Part shown: positions 1-10,644 of the stretch, piece by piece | Numbering within the stretch: the first letter of the stretch is position 1 | Layout of the letters: each line of letters opens with the position of its first letter | Assembly: GCA_037178975.1 (NCBI GenBank) | Contig: JASJZH010000004.1 | Coordinates: 5,394,001-5,458,000 of the forward strand | Length of the DNA: 64,000 nucleotides | Source of the DNA: Oscheius tipulae | Taxonomy: Eukaryota > Nematoda > Chromadorea > Rhabditida > Rhabditidae | Direction: 5' to 3' | Notes under the pieces: model-generated | Seen by the model: the letters and a program-made list of their open reading frames with translations, nothing else | Told to the model about the DNA's origin: nothing | Database searches by the model: none | Translations under genes and position numbers: made by a program

Positions 1-3000
1 ATACTGAAGACTGTTCTCGACAAATGACTGAACCTTTTCTTCTGCAGTCGGTGATTTCGCTAGATTGCTGAAGTCGGTCGGGAACAGATTTCTTCTCATC
101 GTGACCTTCGAGAAAAGAGCTTTGGCCTTTACAGTATCTGCCCGCAGCAAAGTCGGACTGTGAGTGACGTTGTCGTCTCTGGGAGTTCTTGGAGGAGACA
201 TCTGATGGAATTCTTGAAAGAAATCAACGGTCTTACTCTAGAACATGTTCTTTGTGGTGTGAGAGTCAGATCATCGATGCTATTCGATTCGTCAGAGAGA
301 TCAGCAGGAGTGTGAACTCCTGGTGTCAACGGAATGAAAGTATTCTATAGAGGTCAGAGAAATATAAACTATGTGTACACTTACAGAGCATTCAGTGTTA
401 ACTTCCAATGGAATCAACAAAGGCATATCTCTCGATAACTCTTGAAATTCGAATGTGCTCGACTTTTCTTTCTTTGCTGGTGGAGCTGGCTGTGCATGTT
501 TCTGAAGAAGTACATTTCATAGACAGTATAACTCAAAGAGACCTTGGGCGAATTACTGTCTTCCGATTCGCTGCTACTAACGTACAGTTGATTCCTTAAC
601 TGTTCCATTTTTTTCTTCTTGCTCGGGCTTGTCTCCTTCATAACAGGTCTTCTCTTTCTGACAATTGGAATGAACTTGGTCGGGTTGCTCTGCTTTCGTC
701 TACTGTTTTTTGATGGAGATTCCGGCTCGATCTGAATATGGACATATCGATCTTTGTTAATTTTCATACAGTTTCTTTTAGAGGACTTGATTCGTGATCC
801 TTCCTCTCACCGTACTGCTCTTCTTCACAAACAGCCGTCTTCTGAACAATTTAAAATATGATAAAGAAACAAGCTAAAAACGAAAGTATAGAGCGGAAAC
901 CACCAAATTACCACAAAGAAAGCACGGGTTTATTGAAAAAAAAATTACCTCTGGTGTCCGGGCGACATCCAGCTCGTCTTCACTCAATGCCTCAATGTCC
1001 ACAAAAGCTTCAGAGTCCGGGACTGATGCCTGTAAAAAATTGGTGCAAAAGTTGGCTCCACTAACGGGTGGAGGAGGACCCGCTTCTTCGTGTACAAGTG
1101 GTGTTTGGCATACTGAGGTCGATGCAGTTAAATTTTCAGCAAGCAGAGGCTCTTGGAGTTGCTGATCAAGAGAGGGAGATTCCATGATGACCAGTTGTTT
1201 TCCAGCGAGATTAATCGGCTGCAACGCTCCAGCTTCATCGCGAATGAAGATTGTCATGTTGTTTGGTACAATCATCTTCTTACTGCCAGGCGACATCTGC
1301 AACTACTCGATGAGTAGATAGACAGATGAATCACGAACTATTGCAACTGGGAACGAATTCCCTTGATCCGTGATTCCTATGTCCGAAGGAAGGCGAACAG
1401 GACTGACTGTTCTCAACCAGCTGGACTCATTTCCTACATGTTCGAGATAACCGCCATTCAATCGGAATTGCGAGCAGAAACTCTGAAATTGGATTTCACA
1501 CAGGACATAGTTGAAATCGCTACCTCGTACCAACATGGTTTCAACTCGTTCGGCCAAAAGGCCATAGTCGTTGAGCACCTGTACAGTGCCTCATTTTCTA
1601 CTTTTACCAGTGGGTTGCTGTCTTGCGCGTTCTAGAGAAAGAGACATAATTACGAAAAAATATGTTTACCAATATCATCTTCTGTAGTGGATTTGCAAAG
1701 GGAGCCTTGCGTAAATTGGCTAGATGATCGCCAATTTGCCCGGGAGTCCTCGTCGGGAGAAGGTTTCGATGGATCTGGTAGTAGCGCCCTTCGTTGTTGG
1801 CGAAACTGCTGTTGTTCACATAGCCGAACTGGACGAGACCCAGAAGTAGAAGAGTGTCCTCTATGTTAGTCCATGTCGGTCGTGGCTTTTTGGAATGTGG
1901 TTGAACAAATGGAATGAGACTGGGATAGAGAAGTGCTTTGCTTCGGGACATGGCCAGGCATGCCTCTGGACGCGGGAAGTAGCCTCAAATAAGCCTTTTA
2001 CAGCAAACTAAATAGGCTTACCCGCCCAGGTTGGAGCATTTTGCCATCTGGCCACGTTCTCAGGCACCTTCGGAATACCAATAACATCGTGCATCGAGAA
2101 AATTGCGTCCGTCATGTTGGAAATGTTGAACAATGACGGTCGATTATCTTCTCGTGCCTTGAGATCCAAGCTATTCAACTCGTTCTGAACTGTATAGTAA
2201 TTTGATCTTTCACCTAAAACTCACAAACATTGTCTGATATCTGTTCAGGACACTTGTTCTGTTGACCTGGGCATCGTGGTAACAGACCAGAATAGTTTGA
2301 GTCAGCAGTTGGACATGCTGAAAGAGACTAAACTAAAACTGAACACTCCAACCTGTTCCAATTGTGATACCAGTTGATCGAGTTCAGCCTGCTTGAAAAT
2401 GACTGGACCCGCTTTGAGAAGACTACACGACTCATCATTAGGCATGGCCACAATTGTTTTGACATTCTTCTGATCTCTTCTTGGCGGACGTTGTGTTTTG
2501 AATTCTTCTCTCAGCCGCTTCTTTTCCTCCATGATTTGAACTTTATCCAGGTCGTAAGCATCGGCCATCAAGACCTTCAGCTCCCTTTCTTAAGATACTT
2601 ACTAATCAGATTTACTTGGAGGTCTCACTTGACATGACCGTCTTTTGAGTGTAATTTTCCAACTTCTCCTGGGCATCTTCAATGTCTTCTGCCTCGGCTT
2701 CATAATTATAGTCGGGATCTTCTTGTAGCTCATTCCAATCTTTGTACAGCCACTCCGGATACAACTCGTTTGTTGTTTCGGCCAGTGGATCGTAGTTGGC
2801 GGCACTGTTCAGATTGAAATCTTGGCCAGAAACTTGCTAAATTTTCCTGATTTTCTCAAGAAACCAGCTCAAGTATACCCAACTATTCCAATTTTGCATA
2901 TTATCGAAGAAATCGTCGCCATCTTCGGCCAGTCCTTTTAGTTCCTTTTCGACCTCGTCCTCATCATTCTCCTCTTCGAGACATTCTTCGGAAGAAGACG

Positions 3001-3567
3001 AGGATCGAGACCCTTCGTCACTTTGGTCTTCGACGTAGTCAACATCATCTATACACATTTGTGTCGAAAAAAAAATATATTTACCGTCATCATTTCCGAA
3101 ATCTTTGACGTAGAGAAAATTGGGCGGACGGTTAGCCAAAGAAGCAACTTCCACTGGACGGAGAGGAACATTCAGCATGGTCTTTGAGCGAGTGAACTTC
3201 TGTGCGGGCAATTCGGAAGGATCAGCAATTCCTGCTGCCACTTTTAACAAAGTACTCGACTCTTCGGATCTGATAATATTCTGTAAGGAGCGTTTGAACG
3301 CCATTTGCGAACATACCCTTACAATAGTCTTGCTGACTCTTCTAGGGATCTTGTATCTCTCCGTAGCTCCTTCTAACAACTCGTCGAAATGTTTCAATTG
3401 TTCGGTGTCCAGATCCGTTCTGACATTAGATCTATTCAGTTTTACATCACAACTTACGGGAGGGGCTCTTTTCTCTTTGTTTTGTCCTTCTTTTTGGGAG
3501 ATCTGTTCCATTTTGAGGTTGATGGAAGCATTTTCTTTGGAACCCCCGACGTCGAAGGCATGTCCAT
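1..3567 (-). CDS. GON4L: GON4L-like nuclear regulator (3' end off window)
   Basis: Multi-exon gene whose C-terminus continues past base 1. I place the start at the ATG at 3567-3565 (MDMPSTSGVPKK), because a TTCAG acceptor sits 5 nt upstream and the frame joins the next exon across a 33-nt intron (3425-3457). In order the protein has a basic Ser/Pro N-terminus, a helical segment (DTEQLKHFDELLEG), a long acidic tract near 2.9-3.0 kb, a DPDYNYEAEAEDIEDAQEKL segment near 2.7 kb, and a Myb/SANT-like domain near 1.9-1.7 kb (RPTWTNIEDTLLLLGLVQFG then HRNLLPTRTPGQI) that matches the GON4L/YARP domain. Ser-rich and basic exons follow. GON4L proteins are nuclear co-repressors; C. elegans gon-4 acts in gonad cell-cycle timing. 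Naming rests on the acidic-then-SANT-like architecture; individual exon borders are approximate. Confidence 0.72.
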
Positions 3568-3944
3568 AATCTCTGAATTTTTCCGTCAACACGAAAATCA
3601 GAGAGAAAGAAATAAAAAGAGAAGGAACTGTTTGAAAATTCTGCACTCGCGGTCGACACCCCGGAACGTCAAAACCACGCCTCGGTTGCGGAAAACTGTG
3701 CACCATCGCGTATGCAAATGAGTCTTTTCCAACAAAACGCAGCTGCTTTCAGGTTACAGCCCTCGCTTTTTTTTAAACTTCAAGCAATAAATAGGATTTA
3801 TTTATTTTTTGTTTGCTATTGTGTCCAATTAGCAGAGAAATAGTAAATTGGTTGGAGAAACTCGTAGAGGAGGGTCCGTGTCGGGTGAGTAACATATGAA
3901 ATTGCCTAGTCCTAAAAAGAGAGTGGTACAATAGATACAGAAAA

Positions 3945-6900
3945 TCAGTAGTGGTTCTGATAATGTTGACTAAAAGGAGCTGGTGGTGCTGATTGAGTGA
4001 ACTGGGTCAAAAGTTGTCGAACTTGTGGATCACCATGCACAACCGAGTTCGCATCTTTCTTTGGCAGAACACTTCTGAAATGTTTACATTTCCTCGCGTG
4101 GTGCATGAACATTTCGACGATTGATTGATTAAGAGGAATCATCGAGACCAACTTCAGGAACCCCTTGAAGATATGCTCAGCCTGAACACCTAATTTGTTT
4201 TTTTTTCTTGCAGAACAATAACCTCCATTCGATCCATGTCCGAGAATGAGCTAAAGTTGAGTCTTCTGCTGATGGCATGAGCGAAAGAGTCGTAGCACTT
4301 TTCGAGAAGATCCATGGTCACAGGATGGAAGGGTTTGTTAGCCAGTAGTTGATAGGTCAAGTGTTGACGAAGCTGAACAATTTTTGCATTAAAAAACGTG
4401 TATAAACATACCATGCTAAGTTTGGGAGGTGGCTGTGTGAGTAGACTCTGCAGTGACGGCACATTCTGTTGTAGCGACAGTCTCACCGTGTTGTGAACGA
4501 ACTCAGGTGGTAGAAGAGGTGTTGAGTGGTTTATTTTGGCAGGCAACGGAGCGTCTTGTTGATTGTACATGTAGTTAATTCTGAAAACTTGTGTTCCCGA
4601 ATCACTACCTTACTAGAACTCACTGATAGCATTTGCTTGCAATATGCAGTAGAGTGAAGGGGCAACTGATCGCCTTGTAGGCGTTTTCAAAAAAGTCAAA
4701 CGAGGTTTCCAGACTGAGATTATGTAAGACGAAGTCCGTGAACCAGATCATATCGTCCTTGTACATTGGTATTCTCTGTTGGTTCTGCTTGACAGCTTCC
4801 TCGTATTGTCTCATGTGAGCACCCATCGCATGTGTTCCGGCGGTGTAGGCCTTGATCAGTCGAGAGACGTACTGTCTGCTGGAGGCTGCTGCTCCACAAC
4901 TGTTGGACAACTGTGGGGCCGAATGACTTTGATGAAGACCGGCTTGATTCGAGTAGTCAGGAGCCAGCTGAAGTTGAGAACTGCTTTCCGGATATTGAGG
5001 AAAACCAGGTGCTTGCATGGGATTGAAGACAGGAGGAGTGGGATGAGCCGTGACCATTCTCCTCATGTAAGGGTTCTGATTCATGTACACTCTCGGAGCT
5101 CCTGGATAACTAGCCATATGCTGCAGCTGAGGAACTTGACCGGAAGCTTTTCTCAAGTTCAGCTCCTTTTCTTTCTCCTTCCACAAGTCCTCGTAATGAT
5201 GAGCACATTGGAAGAGAATGTCGGCCGAGATGTCTCCAGTGTGGTCGTGAGCCCTTATTATTCCGTCGCAAGCCTTCTCCAAATCGTCAGACGAATGTTC
5301 TTTGCATCGAGCAATCGCTCCTCTGATTTCCGGTACTGACAACATTTGAGCATAGGGTAGAATGGCGAGAGAGAGAAGGCAAGCCTGTCTGTCAGCATCG
5401 ACATGACCAGCCTGGATGGCCTTCTCGGAGAGTTGAGCCATCTCCGATGGAGTAAAGTGGAACTCCCAGTAGATTTCTCGAACAATCTCGTAACCGGCTT
5501 GACCTATCTCGGATATTTGCTGTTGGATCCAGGAGACTTCCGAGCTGTAGTTTCTCAGTATCCAGTTTGTTTTCTTTCCCTTGTTGAGAACTCCGAGCCC
5601 GTAAAGATTGATCAAGAGAGAACAGATGTGCAGATTGCGTTGGATTCCTGAAGACTACTTCGAATCAAAGTTTATCTAAATGTACCTCCGCCAGGAACGT
5701 GGTTGAAAATAGTGTTTGGATTGCCGCCTGCCACTGCCAGAACTCTCTTCCCGAGATCGAACATAAAGGTGGAAAAGGCGTCGGTAGCATTGGCCAAGAA
5801 TCGAGTCTTCAGACGTTTTCCCTTGGAGACATGAATCACAGACTTTTTCGACTCTTGCTGCTTATGTTGACTGAAAACAACGTTTTAAATCTCGAGGGAA
5901 AGAGAACTCACTTGAGGACGGAAGTACTCATTAGCTTCTTCAGAGCAACTTCTTCTTCAGTTCGGATGGGACATTGATCCTGCTGTTCTTCCTTCTTCTT
6001 TTTACTCTCGTACGGGAAATGAGGCCTCTGTCCAGGGAAATACTTCCTCTTGTTGCAGGCGTCTTTCAAGAAGAAAAGTGAATTGCAAAAGTATTTTCTG
6101 AAACTCTTATATACAGCTAACAGAAAGTTTCCCACTTGTACAACTGATGAATCCGGGGGTCCAGGAGACGATCGAGAATGATTCCCAACTTTTCCTGGTC
6201 TTCTTTGAAACTGACTAACAGAGTGATAGCCAGGTTTCCCTTAGAGAATCGTATGGACTCGGAGAGCATTGGATAGTCAAGGTCGGAAATCGGAATCCGG
6301 ACTCCGAGAGAGTTGACAGCTGCAGCCAAAGCTCTGTCATCGTCCTCGGGAACACGTCCTCTTTTTGGCTGATTCGCTCGATAGGGATGAGATTGACTGA
6401 ACGTCATTTTTGTTCGAAAAACTTCTGACAAACCTCTCATACGTTCCCATTGTTCTGTATTGTTCGAACTTGACCACATAATTCGAATAGCTCAACTCTT
6501 CGAAAATGAACTTGGCCAGGCCGATGGGAGGGATTTCTTCGCATTCCACAATCTCCCGAATCCGTTCTGCACATTCTCTCATTAGGACCACCTCAGTTTC
6601 CGTGATCTCTATCGATTGGAGCGTCGTCAGCAGCTCGTTCTCCTGAAAACTATCCATAATTTTGGTTCTATCGAAATATGATTCAGCTCGTCCAAATTTA
6701 CTCACCAAGTGGTGTTCCTTGACCTGTGCATGTTTTGAAGTCATCGGGAACTTGCTACACAGAAGAATCTTCACAAGGAAAGCGAAGAGTTGTGACTGTG
6801 CCAACCTATCCCGACTTTTCAATAAAACTCTGGAGATGAGATTCGTTTTTTCCAAGGTTTCTATTCGATGAAGTGTGCTGTTGTGTAGTTGTTCAAAATT

Positions 6901-9417
6901 GTTCTGGGAAGCTGTCCAGCTGGTACTCGGCAAGTTCAGTTCATTGTAGGTCTCCACGTGAGACAGCACAGATTTCATTAGATCCATGGCCATCGGTATC
7001 GCGTGTTCGGCATATCCATGGACTGAAGCTGCCTCACACTGAGCGAATCGAGTCTCAAGGGGGTCCAATGGTGAATGACAGGCCGCCAGTACTTGAGCAA
7101 CATCACCGGCCGGGAAAACTGCCTGCTGCAAAGGTTATTTTGAAACATATCAATGACGATGTAACTTACGTTGTCCTCTTGGTCGCTCTCTTGTCCAGAT
7201 TCAGACGATTCTTCTCTCTGTAGTCTCCTACTCGGACCTTGGTTGCCCCGTCGTCCCGTTCTTCTTTTTGACTTTTTCTTTTTCTGAGTCGAGTTCTTTC
7301 TTTGCGGGCTTTGGGGTATCGGTTCTGGAAGCAGCTCCACTGTCTGTTCAGGCCACTTCAGCCACTAAAATAGATTGTTTTAGAAGGAAGGAAATGAGCA
7401 CATACGGCATGGAAAGGTTCAATTGAAATTCCCTGGATTTCGAAGCTTTGCATTGCTTGACAGACGTTCATAGCCGGATAGAAGCCAGGGAAACAGTCTA
7501 TGGTGAAGCGGGCATTCTCAGCAGAAAGAGTCTGTCCTCCTTGATTGACGATGGTCGACATGAAACTGCCAACAAGAGAATCCTCCACACAACTACTTTT
7601 GATGATCTTGAAGATCCGGTCAGCAGAAAGATTGTGATATCTTTGCAGATGATCGAAAAGCTGCTCTCTGTAGGACCTATCGGCAGCAGGATTCAAAGCA
7701 ATTCCACGCCAGAGATTAACCAACTCGTCGCAAAGCTGTCCGATATTCAACTGCCGTGACTGAGTGTCATCTGAATACTTGGTCTAAGATATAAAATTTC
7801 AAAACAAACCTGAGATCATCTGCCAGCGTCCACTTTGAACCAACTTATAGCAATACCAATGGAGGAGGACCAGTCTATTCGCGATGCATTCCTCTGTCGC
7901 CACACGAATCAACGAGATGGCGTTCGGATCTTTCCTCTGCAGCATCGACTTGATCATTACGATGAAGTTTTGCATAGCTAAAGGCATAAATAGATGAAGT
8001 CATACAGTCAATTCACCTGCAGGATCAAGGTTAACAAATGGCTGCAGATGTCTGTGGAACTCTTGGGAGGAACTGTGTCTCGTGGAGCTCAGTTCGTCAA
8101 TCGCATGAGCGAGATTCTGTTTCATACAAAAGCTTTGGAGCTGGCGGCGGAACATATCGTGTAGAAGAGGCTCGTTGTAAGTCATCACGGCTATCTAAAT
8201 ATCTGGTTATATTGTAGCTACAAAGTCATCGCACAGCCTCGTGACCGCCATCTGTGGGATCGGGTGCTCCATAAGAATTGTTGATTTCCGAATTAGGATC
8301 ACTGAGCTGGTCGAGAAGACGCTGTGCCATTGGGAGATGCTGCGAAAAGTTGCTTATACAGATCAAATAACAGTACTGACCTCTCGAGGAAGTTCGTTAA
8401 TGAGATACTGAGCGAACTTCTTCAACTTGTTATCGTCGAGCTCATTTATGGCATCCCAGATGGTCACACGGTATTGGACACGATGTGGCTCATGCAAACG
8501 GAAATTGATTAGCGCGCAGACGTGGGAACACCATTCGCAATGGTCTTCACATGAACACTTGCTGAATATTACTCGACATCTGAACAGATCTCAAATCATT
8601 TGACTGTACTCTGACTCCTAACCTATCAACTTTGATCGAAACACTATAAGTCTTCGAGCTGCCAAGGAGAACTTCATCCTGTACATTGGCCGAGATGAGA
8701 TATCCTATTTGGACAACATTGGAAACGTAGCCATTTTGATAGAGCATTGCTCCGTGATTGAAATTCTCCGATTTCCCACTGGCCATTACACTGAATCCAC
8801 AGTTTTAGGAAGTTTATTATGAACTCATACCTGTACAGTCTTGTATCGTCGAGGTTGGCGGGAAAGCAGTGATAGGCAATCTTGAGAAAAAGAGTGTCGG
8901 GAAGTGTATCAGAGACTGGCAAATGTTCTACATCTTGAGTATAAGGATGCAGCTAAAGAGGGTATCCTCTTGGTCACTAACGTCATACCTTGTTTCTCTT
9001 GAGCACATTGATACTGCGGTAAATGTGCTCCACTTGGTAAAAGGCCAAATGTTTTGCACATGTTCTAGCAGCTAATTCAGCCAAACTAGAAGATGTTCCA
9101 GACAAGCCTAGGTTTCCAACTTCGAAGATAAGCTTTTAAATGGTACCTTTTAGGGAACGAAGAGCAGATGTCAACTGTTCGGAACCAAGGCGATTCTTTG
9201 GGATAGCGTAGCCCTTGAGCATGTAAGGAACCTCGTGAGGGACGATGGCGTCTCTCCAATCCCAGTTCAGTCCGTCCGACATCGAACCGAATGAATCTCC
9301 ATCAGAATCGCCCTCAAATCGCTCGGAATCCTCAAAAGAAATGGAGTCGGCATCTTGGTTTCCACCTGCGATTTCTCGGTCGGCGGCTCGGACGAGCCAA
9401 TCGTCCTCGCCGTCCAT
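3945..9417 (-). CDS. ZSWIM8: ZSWIM8/EBAX-1 Cullin-RING substrate receptor
   Basis: About 15 short-intron exons give a near full-length ZSWIM8. The N-terminus (ATG at 9417-9415) has the family acidic signature FEDSERFEGDS, then a beta-rich region and the SWIM zinc-finger region near 8.5 kb (cysteine/histidine part around CAHTW). A conserved KLKKFAQYLINELPRE and GAPDPT segment lies at 8.4-8.25 kb. The helical repeat body follows through 7.9-5.3 kb and includes NYSSEVSWIQQQISEIGQAG, ARCKEHSSDDLEKAC and DQEKLGIILDRLLDP. The protein ends with a low-complexity region and a final helical domain; TGA is at 3947-3945. ZSWIM8 binds Elongin BC and Cullin 2/3 and drives turnover of misfolded proteins and of Argonaute in target-directed microRNA degradation. 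A CTCTTTCAG acceptor stands 3 nt before the ATG. High confidence in identity; some internal exon edges were not fixed. Confidence 0.93.
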
Positions 9418-10644
9418 ACCTGAAAGAGAATGCAATCAGTGTCAAGGACAAGAAGTTCAGTTGATACAATGCTTTTTAGGAGTCGTAGGAGTGATAAGTT
9501 GGCTTCTTAGTAGAAAAAACTAAACTAAAAACTAAAAAAAATACCACAGAATACGGTCTTTTTTGTATTCCAGCTGATTTGTAGTTCGAGCTACCGAAAT
9601 TAAAAAAACTCCCCAAATCAAATGTAGGTTAGTAGAACGCCACCTACATTAATCAATTTATCTTTCAGTTGTTAGAGTAAGCAAAATGTAATAAGGAAGA
9701 CAGTAGTTTAAAAGAAAGGAACTATACTAATGAACAGTAAGTTGTTCTGGATATGCCCGCTGAACCAAACAATTATAGAAAGGGTCAACCCATAATTAGC
9801 CAAGGGAAAATGGCCTTTACATTAAGAAACAACTGTTCTAAAAAGAAAACAGAGGAATATTAAGAAAAGATAGACTTTAACTAGACAAAGGGGCCCCCGA
9901 GTGGACATTAGTGGTCGGCAGAACCGGGTCGTGCCGGTTGTAGCCGCGCTGCGTCTCTCCCGTCAGCTGCCCTCTCCGAAGAGTGAACACTCTCTAGGAC
10001 CACACAGCTGATTCGTTCGTGCTCGGTGGTGTTGGAGAGTCCGGGTTCGTACCTCGACATCAAATCTTGGATGTGAAAAGAAGGGAACAGATACAAGATG
10101 CTGGGACTAGAAGTAAGCGTGGATAATCCGATGGCAGCCCATACTTTATCGGGATTATTGGTTGCGCCTACTAATCCAAATGGAAAAACCGAATTCACCT
10201 CCTATTTCGCAAGAAGAAGCTATTATGAGCAAGAGTATACCTAGGTAGTTTTTAAAAGTTAGCACCAAACTTCTCAACTTACCCGCTATGTTTCCTAGTT
10301 ACCATAACCGCGCGCCATTACGAACGGCGGAAAATTTGGATTTTCAAAGGTTTCTTACGAAATTTTCTCATTTCTTGGTAGGGAGTTCTCCCAGGCTATA
10401 TTCTTCTTGCCTTAAACTCCCTTTATGATCTTAGTGGGCCGAAAAGTAGTTTTCCAAGAAAAACTGGTAGATTAACCACGTTTCTAAGCAAAACATTGGT
10501 CTACCAATATCGATAACAAAGCACCTTTCCTTGTCATGTCTTAATTTCCTAAGATTTTCATTGTAGCATTAGGCTTCAAACTGTTTTCTAAACTAGAATC
10601 ACGCACACTTTACTTGAAGAAACGTAAAAACTGCTTATTTTAGA
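9418..10644. other. Intergenic region between ZSWIM8 and RAD51, possible small minus-strand gene
   Basis: A 1.2-kb spacer between divergently transcribed genes. It holds one 96-codon minus-strand ORF (10198-9908) with no family I recognise. Upstream of it on the minus strand are a good GTAAGT donor (about 10303), a GTGCTAAC branch-like motif and a CTACCTAG acceptor near 10243, so a small spliced transcript is possible. The reading frames do not join cleanly to the ORF, so I do not call a gene. The rest is AT-rich with no visible structure. Confidence 0.3.

Noticed and set aside
3447-3706. Start of GON4L at upstream or alternative ATGs, such as the MEQISQ frame
   Set aside because: The frame from the ATG at 3567 joins in phase to the conserved exon, whereas the MEQISQ frame does so only by reading a different phase; an acceptor also lies at the 3567 ATG.
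9908-10198. 96-codon minus-strand ORF near RAD51
   Set aside because: No recognised domain; nearby splice signals do not join it in frame to an upstream ATG.
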